This document shows positions 1 to 12,199 of a DNA stretch of 64,000 nucleotides, piece after piece (positions within the stretch are counted from its first letter, which is position 1; each line of letters starts with the position of its first letter). Position numbers and translations under genes: made by a program. This DNA comes from Paraspadella gotoi (Eukaryota > Chaetognatha). The stretch lies in contig CM119263.1 of NCBI GenBank assembly GCA_051294375.1, positions 18,872,628 through 18,936,627 of the forward strand, written 5' to 3'. The notes beneath the pieces are model-generated. The model did no database searches and was not told the origin of the DNA. It was given only the letters and a program-made list of their open reading frames with translations.

Positions 1-1369
1 ATTCCAGGTGGGGAAAGTTTTTTTAACCCTTACGATCTTTTAGTCCTCCGAGTTTTCCCTCTTTTATCCAGGCTACATGCACCTTTATGACTTAAGAGAG
101 GGTGCTACTCTTTTCATTTGAATTAAAAACAAATAATTAAATACCAAAAATGGTGGAAATAAATATAATTTTTTTTAGTGCAACTCTTTTTTGCTCTTAC
201 TTCTTAAACGATTTTGAACCTACAAATGAAAAGAGATACTTAAAAAAATTTATTGTAAATTTCTGAAAGTTTTTATAGAATCCTCCACTAAAGATGTGAT
301 ATACTTTTTTTCTAGGTGGTCATTTTTCATTACTTCGTCTATTTCTCTCTTCCATAGATACTTTGTTTTGAGTGGACACCAAGATACTTTCCTACCCTCA
401 TTTCACTAGATCACCTTTTTTTAGATTTCCGTCGTGAAGCCTCACACCCCAAACGCTCGTTCTTCGTTACGACATCCCTAAAACTCCTATTAGAGGTGAG
501 TGTGAACGTAACTTCGACTCAGACTTTGCGCTAATCTTCAGGATTTTTAACAAATCAGTTGCAAATCGAAGCGCCGCAGTGATGGGCCTCTCGGCAGAAA
601 ATGACCCATTGCACTTCTTCTTGACCTCTTTGGACGAAACTAACAAAAAATGGGCTGGCAAATGCCTAAAAGTTAGTGATCCTGTGGCATTCTACTGGGC
701 ATCTCTTTTGCGAGTCTTTTTTGTTTACGTTTATTTTTTGAGATGCTTCGATGTTGAACCATTTTACAAAAAACACTTTTATTTTCCTCATAATTTTTAG
801 TCAGGTGTTAAACAAATTTTTCTCTGTAATGTCTTTAATATTATTTGGTTCTCCCCGACCACGTTGCTTGGAAGCGATAGAAATGTTCATATTTTTGAAA
901 TCTCACGGACCACTCGTAGTTAAATAATTCTATACATATAACAAGTTGTTCCTAAATTGTTCTTCTTGACTGGGTTTCGATTTCTTTTATGCCTGGGATA
1001 TCTCCTTCCATTTCCTTCGATCTGTTCTCCTTATTCTTCCTCATTCCTTATTCTCCTCCGCAGCACTCTTTGCAAGGAAGGCTTCGGTTTCCGCTGATCA
1101 ACCGTCCCTCGTGAGACGTGAAAGCGTGAGCTTCGCCTGTGAATTGAAAATAGAATCCAACAAACAGAGTCTCCGCTGTTGAATCGTGAGACGGAAAATC
1201 GCAGAGGGGGAGACAAAGCGAAAGTTGCTCCGATCTCAAAGGATTCTCTGCCTTTTAGACCGAGGACGCGGGAGTCAGCGTGCGCTCGGCGGCGCGACGC
1301 GGACTGAAGGGCTTGGACGTTACTCCGCGCCTCCAAAATGTAAATCCTTAAATCCGCAACGGAGTGTGG

Positions 1370-1920
1370 TGTAAATCCTGAGCAGCGAGCACGCAAATTT
1401 CGTCGGATTCTTTTGACCTTTCGACTAAAGGGGTAAATAACAGTCGGTGCTTTGCTCCTGGTTCGTCGGCCGGTTGTGTCGTCTCATTCTGTCGTTGTTG
1501 TTAGGTTTCGTGTTGCCAACTCGTATGTGTCTTTCAAGTTTTTCTCTTTTTTCTTATCGGTCGATTACAAGGAAATGACGGACGCAGACTGTTTTGTTTT
1601 TTTTTCGAACTCGGGGCCGTTATTATCGCGGCTGACACAGAGCAACGATCCGTTATCAAGTCGGTCCTGGAGAGTCTTGACTTATTCGTCGTCGGTCCTT
1701 GTCTCTATTTCTTGTTCTTGAGTTGGTTTGGCCTGCGGGAACTGACCTAGAACTTTCGGATTTGTCCTTCGCATCTCTTGCATTGATTCATAGGGGCCCT
1801 TTTGACGTGTCTTGTTCGGGCATCATCTTCTTGTCTTCCCGTCGTTCGTCGTCGTTCGCGTCGCTCGCCGTGGTTTATCGGCATCATCGTTGTCGGTCGT
1901 CGCGCTAAACGAGGCGATTT
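1370..1920 (-). pseudogene. Inverted, degraded counterpart of the Asp-rich reading frame
   Basis: This is the left-arm partner of the candidate coding stretch at 9620-10193. It shares blocks such as the one reading NQC followed by K/D-rich residues, and the segment around GATAACGG(G)ATCGTTGCTC. The long GAC run of the right arm is broken here and several stops and frameshifts occur, so no continuous frame remains. It may be a diverged copy or the same locus read with more errors. Nothing identifies the product. Confidence 0.3.
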
Positions 1921-2265
1921 AGTCGGGATCGTTTCGATTAGCGAGAAGCAAATTCCGATTTCGCAAAAAAGAAACCGCCATAAGAAAAACAAAAGAAGAA
2001 AGGCGACAAGGGAGCACCGTTTACATCAAGCGCCCAACCGGAAAACGATAAAAACGCGACGCGACGTTTCTTTTTTTTAGTTTTTTCATTCTTCTCTCTG
2101 TTTTATTTACTTTCGTAGCGAAGCGGAACAGAAAAGTGTTCTGTGTGTTGAGACAAAGGAAAATTCATCAGATCTCTCTCTCTCTTTCAAGGAGGTTATT
2201 GTTATTCGCCATGCAGTGGTGCAGAGTTGTTGGGTGGCGATTGGCTGGCGTTGACGTCTGATTTT

Positions 2266-2301
2266 TATCGAGCCTACCGCGAAGCCGGTTCAGGCCGATT
2301 A
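2266..2301. other. Imperfect hairpin (partner of 9230-9266)
   Basis: TATCGAGCCT is followed by an ACCG/CGGT core and a damaged AGGC-GAT end. It is the reverse-complement counterpart of the cleaner hairpin in the other arm and has lost two or three pairing bases. Confidence 0.5.
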
Positions 2302-2399
2302 TTATTCGCGTAGTTCTTTTGTGTCGGCTCGTCGCGTCGTCTGTCACGCATTTTTTATTAAAAACTCTACGCTTTCTATGTTTTGGCTGGATTACCGTT

Positions 2400-2870
2400 T
2401 TTTTTCATAAAATTTACTAAAATTACAAATGAATTTATAAGTTGCTGCGATCATAGTAGTTAAAATTTAGATATGGGCCTTCTCTATCTTGAATAGCTCT
2501 TGAGAATTTTCAAGTATTTTTTGTTTGAATTTCATTTCATTTTGATTTTACTGCATTGAATGAGGATCTTAGTATCTATTTAACTATCCAATTAGTATTA
2601 TAGAGAAGTTTATCTAATATCGATACTTGCAGTATAAATATGTGAAGGATGAATTCGCGACAAAAATTTGAATCAATAAAAAAAACACTGTGAAATCAAC
2701 AAGACCTTTTTAATGAGAAAGCTATATTCTTTTTTATACAAATAAAAACCATAAATCTTTTACCAGCTATGATTGGAAAATACTCGTGTAAAAATTTGCA
2801 TTGTAAACAATTGTACATTTTTACTTTTTTTTTACCTTTCTTTTTCTTTCTTTAATTTTTTTTTTTCAGT
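2400..2870. other. AT-rich stretch without recognisable gene
   Basis: Low-complexity AT-rich DNA with stops in all frames. It is mirrored at about 8690-9150 in the other arm. Confidence 0.6.
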
Positions 2871-3189
2871 TTGCTGCTTTTCTGACCCTTAACGAGTTCG
2901 CCTGCAGTGATGTTCTGTCAGTTTGCCTTGCCCAGCGGTTTGTCGTTCTGTCTCTCTCTCTGCTTTTCTTTTCTGTGCTCCTCTTCTGTACGATTTTGGA
3001 TGTGATTTTTTGACAAATTTTGTTTTTTTTTCTTTAAAATTTTATTATCGCCCTTTATTCCGGATTTTTTTCAATGCAAAATCGGCATTTACTGCGATTT
3101 TTCGTGGATTTATTCTCTTTTTTCTTCTCTCTTTTCTTCTTCTCTTTCACTATACACGATTTGTTTGTTTTATTTTGATGTTACTTATG

Positions 3190-3400
3190 ACTTCAGTATC
3201 AGATGAATGATTATCATTCACATCAATGAATGACTATCATCGCATAACCATTTGGTGTATTATCACATCATTCATTTTGGTTATTCATCCACATCATCAT
3301 TTTGGTTATCATCGCATCAATTATTGGTTATCATCGCATTCAATATTGCTTATCATCGCATAATCATTGGTTATCATCGCACTCAATTATGTTGGTTTTC
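3190..3400. repeat. 24-bp minisatellite (ATCATCGCAT... type), left arm
   Basis: Degenerate tandem units of about 24 bp contain GGTTATCATCGCATCAAT. The unit recurs on the opposite strand at 8098-8325 as ATTGATGCGATGATAACC. The unit length is a multiple of three, so the array stays open in some frames and encodes short periodic peptides; I treat these as by-products. Confidence 0.8.
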
Positions 3401-4256
3401 ATTGAAGGGAGGCTCGATCCTATTTTTAAGGATTTTTTTAGTTAGTATTTCGCTTTGTACCTGCTAAAAACTTCTTGAACAAGGGAAATATTTAGATTTT
3501 TTTCGGAATAGAAAAAGACAAGCGTACGCTGAAATTCTATGTTGCTACTTATCGGACTCCGGCAGCAGGAACGTATCACGTGGCACTGGGTTAAAACATT
3601 TTCGATCTCTAGTCCTTCGCTACTTAAAACAATTTCACTTAAACACTTGAACTGAACATTACAGAGTCAGTTTTAGTATATAACGGTAAAATTAGCAACT
3701 GCAAGTTACATGTGAATGTCAAATTCCTTTTCTTGCGCTTCAATGATTCCTCCAAGGACGAGGTTCTGATTTGTTCTCCAAAATGTGGGGGGAGCAGACT
3801 CTTTCTTTCTCCGAAAACCACATCTGCTCTCTGTTCGCAGCACGAAAAAAATCTAGACGCCGAATAATTCTGTAAACAAATGCATATCACCACCACCCGC
3901 CAAGCCCAAACTCTCACACTCCGTGCTAATCCCACTGCGCCAGAATTTTGGGAAAAACCAAAAATTGAAGATACGGTGATAGATTGAAAAAAGAACAACT
4001 AAGTATTAAGCGGCCGATACAGTAATTAAGACACTCGAAAAAAAAAACAAAAATAATTAGATTCGCCCAGCCAGGAACGGTTCCAGCCGAAAAAAAAATT
4101 TTGACTGCAAGAAGAAAAAAAAAGAAGAAAAATTCGAACCACCTGAGGGGAAAAAGAATTCCGAGTTCGGACCGTATTTTTGGCAGTTTAAACAATTCAT
4201 ACTTGAGGTGAACAATCCGAAATTCACATTTTTATTCTCCTCTCTTTTTCTCTCTA

Positions 4257-4258
<2 letters not shown>

Positions 4259-4302
<44 letters not shown>

Positions 4303-4305
4303 TCT

Positions 4306-4336
<31 letters not shown>

Positions 4337-4337
4337 T
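4259..4337. repeat. (CT)n tract
   Basis: Imperfect CT dinucleotide run with occasional TTCT interruptions. Its opposite-strand counterpart in the other arm is the GA run at 7275-7386. Confidence 0.9.
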
Positions 4338-4672
4338 TCGCTTTGCTCTGAAAAATGAAAAAAATGATTTTGTTAAAAATCGCAGAGGGAAAAAGAATTG
4401 CCCGTGATGCGTGTTTCGTTTAAGTCTGCCTTCTGTTTATAAAAAGATAAATTAAAATATAACATTGATATACAGACAGAGAGAATGTTAATATTTGAGC
4501 TTGTGAGACTTCACCACCTCACTACCGGAACCTAAAAATCGAGTTATCATCGCCGACTGAACAATTTTATGATCTTCGGGCCTTCATCCAGTCCGCCCGC
4601 GCATGTGAACGTCGCTCGCAGAACGTCAGCGACCTGCGACCGACGTCGCACCTACTCTCTAGACTACTAACT

Positions 4673-4674
4673 CT

Positions 4675-4713
<39 letters not shown>

Positions 4714-4892
4714 TACTACTCCTCTCATCTCTCTCTCTCTTCTCCATTCTCATCCAATTGTTTCAGGGGAAGGTTTCCGATCTCCAAAACAACTCGGCAA
4801 TTAACTTGGCGAAGCGGGAGAGAAAAAAAAATTTCAATCGACACGCCCCCTCCCTCCGCGAAATACTCTCTCTCTCTCTCGATCCTCTCTCT

Positions 4893-4941
<49 letters not shown>

Positions 4942-4990
4942 CTCTCTCTCTCCTCATCACATATCCTCCCTCTCTCTCCCTCCCTCTCTT
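4673..4990. repeat. Cluster of (CT)n tracts
   Basis: Three CT runs (4673-4743, 4867-4960, 4960-4990) are separated by short unique DNA. The mirrored GA runs lie at 6671-6775 and 6885-6961 in the other arm. All long frames here are Ser/Leu or Arg/Glu dipeptide shadows. Confidence 0.9.
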
Positions 4991-5780
4991 CTCTCTCCGA
5001 AAAGACCGGCCCGCCGTTAATTCCGTCCAAATTTCTCACTTCAGGGCCCTCGTTCCCGTCGGACCATTCGCCGAAGGCCCGCGTTTTATGCACCAATAAT
5101 GATGACCCCGATCCAGACCGCGACTAGGATTTTGCAGAAGCAGAACCTCGTGTGTCTCTGTTTGGCTTTTTGGTCGCGAGCCTCGCGTTGACACCGGGTT
5201 TTCTTCATCTTCGCACTAATCCCTCTACCCCTTGCGTTCTTTCCATAATGTCTGTCCTCCATTTAGTTATTTTGCCATTTTCTTATCCTATTTCCGCATT
5301 GTTATATCTCCTTTACATTTCACCTCACTTAGCGCTTCGCTAAAATCCCCTTTTCATTCTTTTTCTTTCTCTGACTTTCATTCCTTAACGTGTTTTTTTC
5401 CCCCTTTGACACAATATCCGCCCTCTTCATCTCCATACTTCTTTATTCCTCCCTTTTAATCTGCAACACCTCGCCAGTCCTCGCCTTAATATCTTCGTTT
5501 CAATCTCCATCCCATTTCTCCTCTTTTTCTCAACCACGCCTCCATCTTCTATCTATCCAAACTCTTCCATATCGATCATCCATCCAGCCCCAACCACCGT
5601 CCGTCCCACACTACTCGCACACCTCCACACGTTTCCGCTCCCGCATTCTCCCGATTCACCACCTCAATCACACCTAATCCTTTTTCTTCCCTTTCAGTCC
5701 GACGACGCCCATCTATCTTCCGCATCTTCTCAGGTGGAGAGAAGAAAAACCCGCGAATAACCTTTCTTTCTTCTTTTGAG

Positions 5781-5927
5781 AGAACGAAGGCCTTCTCGAT
5801 AGACGTGGCGCCGGCGCGAGGGACGACGACGACGACGACGACGGACGACGACGACGACGATGACGACGACGAAAAAAAATGCTTTAAAAAAAAAAAACCC
5901 GGNNNNNNNNNNNNNNNNNNNNNNNNN
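5781..5927. other. Centre of the inverted repeat: GAC array and 25-N gap
   Basis: Unpaired centre between the arms. It holds a (GAC)n array at about 5822-5870, an A-rich stretch, and exactly 25 N at 5903-5927. The fixed gap size suggests a scaffolding or gap-filling placeholder rather than a measured gap. Confidence 0.85.
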
Positions 5928-6670
5928 TCAAAAGAAGAAGAAAGGTTTTCGCGGGTTTTTCTTTCTCTCACCTGAAGAGACGGAGATAGAGGGCGTCGTC
6001 GGACTGAAAGGGAAGAAAAAGGATTAGTGTGATTGGGGTGAATCGGTGAATGAGCGAACGTGGTGGATGTGTGAATGGGTGGACGGCGGTTGGGGCTGGA
6101 TGGATGATCGATATGAAGAGTTGAAAAAATATGGGAGGCGTGGTTGAAAAAAAAAGAGGGAAAGGGATGAGAGATGAAACGAAGATATTAAGGCGAGGAC
6201 TGGCGAGGTGTTGTCAGATAAAAAGGAGGTAAAAAAGATGAGAGATGAAGAGGCGGATATTGTGTCAAAGGGGGAAAAAAACACGTTAACGGAATGAAAG
6301 TCAGAGAAAGAAAAAGAATGAAAAGGGGATTTAGAAGCGAATGAGGTGAAATGAAAGAATATTACAAATGTGGAAATAGATAAGAAAATTGGCAAAATAA
6401 CTAAATCGAGGCACAGACGGATGGAAAGACGCAAGGGAGAGGGATTAGGCGAAAGATGAAAGAAAACCCGGTGCAACGCGAGGCTCGCGACCAAAAAAGC
6501 CAAACAGACACCACGAGTTCTGCCTTCTGCAAAATCCTACGCGTCTGGATCGGGGTCTATCATTATTATGCATAAAACCGGGCCTTCGGCCGAATGTCGA
6601 CGGGCGAGGCCCTGAATGAGAATTGGACGGAAATTAACGCGGGCCGGTCTTTTCGGAAAGAAGAGAGGGA

Positions 6671-6693
6671 GGAGAGAGAGAGGGAGGATATGT

Positions 6694-6766
<73 letters not shown>

Positions 6767-6879
6767 GAAGAGAGAGAGATATTTCGCAGGAGGGGGTTCG
6801 ATTAAATTTTTTTTCCTCCCCGCTTCCCAATTAATTGCGAGTTTGAATCGGAAACCCTCCCCTGAAAACATTGGATGAG

Positions 6880-6923
<44 letters not shown>

Positions 6924-6961
6924 AGAGAGAAGAGAAGGAGAGAGAGAGAGAAGAGAGAGAG
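6671..6961. repeat. (GA)n tracts
   Basis: GA dinucleotide runs at 6671-6775 and 6885-6961 with AAG interruptions. They are the reverse-strand partners of the CT cluster at 4673-4990. Confidence 0.9.
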
Positions 6962-8097
6962 AATCCGTTACCGGTGGCCGCATGTGGCGCTGACGTCTGC
7001 GAGCGACGTTCACATCCGGGCCGGGATGGATGAAGCCCGAAGATCATAAAATTGTTCAGCGGCGATGATAAACTCGGATTTTTAGGTTCCGGTTGTGAGG
7101 TGGTGAAGTCTCACAGCTCAAATATAACATTCTCTCTGTCTGTATATCAATGTATATTTAATTTATCTTTTATAAACAGAAGGCAGACTTAAAACGAAAC
7201 ACGCATCACGGGCAATTCCTTTTTCCTCTGCGATTTGACAAAATCATTTTTTTCATTTTTTCAGAGCAAAGCGAAAGAGAGGAGAGGAGAGGATGACCGA
7301 GAGAGAAGATGAGAGAGACGAGAGAGAGAGAGAGAGAGAGGAGGAGGAGAGAAGCAGAGAGAGAGAGAGTGAGGAAGAGAGAGAATAAAATGTGAATTTC
7401 GGATTGTTCACCCAAGTTGAATTGTTTACTGCCAAAAAATACGTCCGACTTGGAATTCTTTTTCTCCCCTCGGTGGTGTCGAAATTTTTCTTCTTTTTTT
7501 TTCTTCTTGCAGTCAAAATTTTTTTTCGGCTGGAACCGTTCCGTCGAATCTAATTAGTTTTTGTTTTTTTTCGTCTTAATTACTTTCGCCGCTAATACTT
7601 ATTTTTTCTCTTCCAAATTTTTGGTTTTTCCCAAAAATTCTGCCGACAGAATTTTTTTGTTATCAGAAATTATTCGGCGTCTAGATTTTTTTCGTGGCTG
7701 CGAAACAGAGAGCAGATGTGGTTTCGAGAAGAGAAGAGTCTGCTCCCACATTTTGGAGAACAAATCAGAACCTCGTCCTTGGAGGAATCATTGAACAAGA
7801 AGGAAATTTGACATTCACATGTAACTTCAGTTGCTAATTTTACTCGTTACTAAACTGACTCTGAATGTTCAGTTCAAGTGTTTAAGTGAAATTGTTTTAT
7901 AGCGAAAGCTGATCGAAAATGTTTTAACCCATCCACGTGATATTCCTGCTCCGATCCGTAAGTAAAAAAATTTCAGCGTACAGTTGTCTTTTTTCTATTC
8001 CGAAAAAAATCTATATTTTCCTTGTTCAAAGTTTTTAGCAGGTACAAGCGAAATTACTACTAAAAAAATCTTAAAAGAATAGGATCGAGCCTCCCTT

Positions 8098-8325
8098 CAA
8101 TGAAAACCAAATATTGATGCGATGATAACCAAATGATTGATGCGATGATAACCAAATATTGATGCGATGATAACCAATAATTGATGCGATGATAACCAAA
8201 TGATCGATGTGATGATAACCAAATGATTGATGTGATAATAACCAAATGGTTGATGCGATGATAGTCATTCATTGATGTGATGATAATCATTCATTGATAC
8301 TATGATAGTCATTTAATGAATCATT
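8098..8325. repeat. 24-bp minisatellite, right arm
   Basis: About nine tandem units of roughly 24 bp built on ATTGATGCGATGATAACC, degrading toward the 3' side. In the minus frame it reads as an eight-residue periodic peptide (WLSSHQ-type), which I regard as incidental. Confidence 0.85.
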
Positions 8326-9229
8326 CATCATAAATAAAACAAACAAATGCGTGTATGAGTGAAAGAGAGAGAGAAAGAGAGAGAGAAAGAAAGAGAATAA
8401 ATCCACGAAAATCTCGCATGTAAATTTGGGATTTTGCATTGAAAAAAAATCGCGGAATAAAGGGCGATAATAAAAGTTTTTAAAAGGAAAAAAATAATCA
8501 AAATTTTTCAAAAAACGATCACGCAAAAGATCGTACAGAGAGAGAGAGACAGAAAGAGAAAGACAGAGAGAGACAGAAAGCTGGACAACCGCTGGAAGGC
8601 AACTGAACAGTGAACAGTCACTGCAGAGTCTGAACTCGTTTTTGAAGGGTTCAGAAAAGGCAGCAACTGAAAAAAAAAAATTTAAAGAAAGAAAAGAAAG
8701 TAAAAAAAATGTTACAATTGTTTACAATTGCAAATTTTTACAATTTTTTCCAATCATAGCTTGTAAAAGATTTTATTTTTATTTGTATTAAAATTAAGAT
8801 ATAGCTTCTCATTAAAAAGGTCTTTTGATTTCACATGTTTTTTTATTGATTCAAAGATTTGTTTAGGAATTTCATCTTCAATATTATTTACTGCAATATG
8901 TAAATTAGATTAAAGCATTTCTATATACTAATTTGGATATTAAAATGAGTACTATAATCTCATTTGCATATTGCAGTAAATCAAAATGAAATGGAAATTC
9001 AAACAAAAAATACTTGAAAATTTCAGAGCTATTTCAAGATGAGAAGCCATATCTAAATTTTTAACTTACTATGATCGCACACTTTTATAAAACTTCATTG
9101 TAATTTATAATAATTTTTATTTGAAAAAAACGGTAAGTCCCAGCCAAAACTATAAAAGCGTAGTAGTTTTTATATAAAAATGCGTGACGACGACGACGAC
9201 GACGTTACAAAGAAGCTGACCCGAATCAA

Positions 9230-9266
9230 TATCGAGCCTGAACCGGCTTCGCCGGTAGGCTCGATA
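9230..9266. other. Strong GC-capped hairpin
   Basis: TATCGAGCCT pairs with AGGCTCGATA, and inside it ACCGGC pairs with GCCGGT around a TTC loop, with a two-base GA bulge. The stem has 16 pairs in 37 bp. It lies beside a short GAC run (9187-9204). Its role is unknown; a transposon end, an RNA structure or chance are all possible. Confidence 0.7.
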
Positions 9267-9619
9267 AAAATGAGACGTCACGCAGCCAATCGCCCAAACA
9301 ACTCTCACCACTCTGGCGAATACAAAATAACCTCCTTGGAAAGAGAGAGAGAGATCTGAGTGAATTTTCCTTTGTCTACAACACAGACACTTTTCTGTTC
9401 CGCCTTCGCGACGGAAAGTAAATAAAACAGAGAGAAAAGAATAAAACTAAAAAAAAAACGAGTCGCGTCGTTCGCGTCGTTTTATCGTTTTCCGTTGGCG
9501 CTATGTAAACGTGCTCTTCCTTTTCTTTTTTTTCCTTTTTCTTTTTTTTTTTTTTTTCTTATGCCTTTTTTTTTGCGAAATCGAATTTGCTTCTCGCGAT
9601 CGAAACGATCCCGACATAA

Positions 9620-10193
9620 ATCGCCTCGTTTAGCGCGACGACCGACAACGATGATGCCGATAAACACGGCGACGACGACGACGACGACGACGGGGAAGAC
9701 GAAGATGATGACGACGAAGACGACGTCAACAGAGGGCGCCTATTGAATCAATGCGAAGAGATTGCGAAGGACAAATCCGAAGTTCTAGGTTCAGTTCCCG
9801 CAGGCAAACCGAGCGCCATTTTCTAATCTTCAAGAACTCAAGACAATGACGACGACGACCGAAATGAAGATACAGAAAACTTCGCCGAGGATCCGATCTT
9901 GATAACGGGATCGTTGCTCCGTGATAATAACGGCCCCAGTTCGAAAAAAACAAAAACAGATCTGCGTCCTCTTTCCTTTTAATCCGATAAGAGAAAAAAA
10001 AGTAAACTTGAAGACATATAGTTGGCAACGACAACCTAACAACAACGACGAGGAAATTGACGACGACAACGACGACGACAGGAGCAAAGAATCCGATCGT
10101 TATTTACCCCCTTTAGTCGAAAGGTCAAAAGAATCCCGACGAAATTTGCGTCTCGCTGCTCAGGATTTACACAATTCGCTTCGGGATTTATAG
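9620..10193 (+). pseudogene. Candidate Asp-rich coding stretch, broken by one stop and one frameshift
   Basis: One frame is open from 9620 to 9823. It includes an acidic run of D with interspersed G/E, then GRLLNQCEEIAKDKSEVLGS. After a single TAA (9824-9826) the same frame stays open to 9979 with hydrophilic residues (NFAEDPILITGSLLRDNNGP). A one-base shift near 9975 then continues into a frame that ends at 10193 (KESDRYLPPLVERSKE). The varied, hydrophilic composition differs from the low-complexity shadows nearby, so this could be a real exon or gene damaged by sequencing indels or by decay. I do not recognise a family. The GAC run alone could also make such an acidic frame by chance. Confidence 0.28.
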
Positions 10194-10589
10194 GATTTAC
10201 AGTTTTGAGGCGCGAGTAACGTCGCACCTTTCAGTCCGCGTCGCGCCGTCGCGTAGCGCAGCGCTGCTCCGCGTTCCTCGGTCTAAGGCAGAGATCCTTT
10301 TGAGATTCGGAGCAACCTTTTCGCTTTTCTCCCCCCTCGCGATTTTCCCTCTCACGATTCACAGCGAGACTCTGTTGTTGGACGATTTTCAATTCACAAC
10401 GAAGCTCCGCTTCTCACGTCTCACGAAGGACGTTGATCACGGAAACGCGAAGGCACTTCCTTGGCAAAGAGGGCGGAGGGAGAATAAGGAATGAGGAGAA
10501 ATAAGGAGAACAGATCGGGAAGGAAATGGAAGGAGAATGTCCCAAGATAAAAGGAAAGAACCCGAAGTCAAGAGAACAATTTGGAACAA
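10194..10589. other. CpG-containing stretch, no gene recognised
   Basis: Mirrors 1000-1370 of the left arm. It is moderately CpG-rich (around 10220-10280). An open plus frame at 10300-10494 has a partner frame on the minus strand near 1031-1260, but the sequences match no family I know. Confidence 0.4.
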
Positions 10590-12199
10590 TTGTATATGTA
10601 TGAATTATTAACTAGGAGTGTCCGAGATTTAAAAATGATACATTTTCTATCGTCTTCCAAGTCAACGTGGCGGGGAGAACCAAAAATATAAAGAATTAAA
10701 GAAAATATTGTTTTAACCTGCAAAAAATTATAGAAAAAAAAAGTTGTTTTTTTAATGTTCAAATCGAAGCATCCAAAAATAAACGTTAAACAAAAACGAG
10801 CTTCGCAAAAGTAGATGCCAGTAGATGCCACAAGTGGATCTCTACTTTTGCATTTTGCAGTCCCATTTTTTTGTTTCGCCAAAGAGCAAGAAGGAATTGG
10901 CAACGCCGAAGAGCGCCCATCACTCGCGGCTTCGATTTGCAAACTGATTTTAAAATCCTGAGATTAGCGCAAATCGAGGTCGAAGTTACGTATCAAACTC
11001 ACCTCAAAGGAGTGTTAGGTTTCGTAACGAGCGAGCGTTTGAGGGTGAGGCTCACGACGGAATCTAAAAAAGGTGAGCTCTAGTGAAATGAGGGTAGGAA
11101 AGTATGTTGGGTCCACTCAAAACAAGGTATGAGGAAAGAGAGAAATAGAGAGAGTATGAAAAATACCACCTAGGAAAAAAGTATATCACATCTTTAGTGG
11201 AGGATATCTACTCGAAAACTTTCAGAATTTACATTAAATTTTTTTTAGATGCTTTCTTTCATTTGTAGGTCAAATCGTTTAGAAGTTAGAGGCAAAAAAA
11301 GATTGCAACCTCAAAAAAAATTATATTTAGTTTTCCACCATTTTTGGTATTTAATTATTTGTTTTTAATTCAAATTGAAAAGGCAGTGCACCTCTCTTTA
11401 GTTCATAAAGGTGCTATCGTAGCTCTGAGAAAAGAGGGAACAACTCGGTGGAGGGACTGAAAAGAATTGCGTTAAGGGTGTGAAAAACATTTCACTGTGA
11501 TACCTCAATTTGCTGTACAAGAGCATACCCAAACAAAATAGTCGATACTAAATATTAAGAATATTTTTTTTATATTTTGTATATTTTTTCTTGAATAAAT
11601 AAACTTTACAACAATTATGTGATATACTTTTTTCCTAGATAGTAAGTCATGCTGTTGATTTCAATTTAGTCAAATTCTTGAAAAAAAAAAATCATAAATG
11701 TCAGAATAAATCTTTTTAAATTTTCGTCTGAGATTTTCCTTTTCACGTAAAAAAAGGTAAGAAAAAAAATAAGCGTCGAGTAAAAGAGGGGGAAAAAAGT
11801 TACATTTTTTAAAAAAACTGGAATTCTGTGGGATTTTGAGATTCGCGAGATTTCTCCCGCCGAACCATTTATCAAACGATTCCGCTCGCACAATAACCGA
11901 GATTTGCGCCAACAGTGCAATCAAGCCTACTATTTCTCCCTTTCCTCACCTTTTTTTCCTTACCTCATTTTTCTTGCCGCGTTTATTCCGCTTTTTGCCT
12001 CTTTTATTATTTTTTCTAACTTTATTTTTTTGACTTTAGGAAAAACTTTCTTTTGAAAGGTTTATTCCAGTAAATTTAATTGTGAATGTAACTTTGAATG
12101 TAACTGTGAATGTAACTGTTGGCATAAGTATGTGTTTTTGTCATACATTCACGCTCTCTTCTCCTCTTCTTCTTCTTCTTGTTCTTCTTCTTCTTCTTC

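Larger units (their letters stand above)
1..5780 (+). repeat. Left arm of giant inverted repeat
   Basis: Read on the opposite strand, this stretch matches 5928 to about 11500. For example, the sequence just left of the central gap (5755-5780) is the reverse complement of 5928-5950, and 830-940 is the reverse complement of the 10590-10690 region. The arms differ by many one-base indels and some substitutions. The arm is already paired at position 1, so it probably extends beyond the window. It contains CT tracts, a 24-bp minisatellite and a CpG-rich patch at 1030-1400. No intact gene is visible. Confidence 0.85.
5928..11500 (-). repeat. Right arm of giant inverted repeat
   Basis: Reverse-complement counterpart of 1-5780. 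It includes GA tracts (6671-6775, 6885-6961, 7275-7386, 8350-8395, 8537-8578), the 24-bp minisatellite, a hairpin and a hydrophilic open stretch at 9620-10193. Its last ~900 bp (from about 10590) also form the start of the direct repeat that recurs at 15064. Confidence 0.85.

Noticed and set aside
3190-3400. CRISPR-like array
   Set aside because: The units are contiguous degenerate repeats without unique spacers, in a eukaryotic sequence.
4758-5099. Ser/Leu-rich and Arg/Glu-rich open frames on both strands
   Set aside because: They are generated by (CT)n/(GA)n runs, which contain no stop codons. The same applies to 6536-7047, 23363-23857, 30659-31123, 48702-49327, 55498-55908, 56338-56743, 59750-60114 and 60944-61463.
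8060-8290. Minus frame reading as an eight-residue repeat protein
   Set aside because: It follows entirely from the 24-bp minisatellite period; there is no flanking coding sequence or domain.
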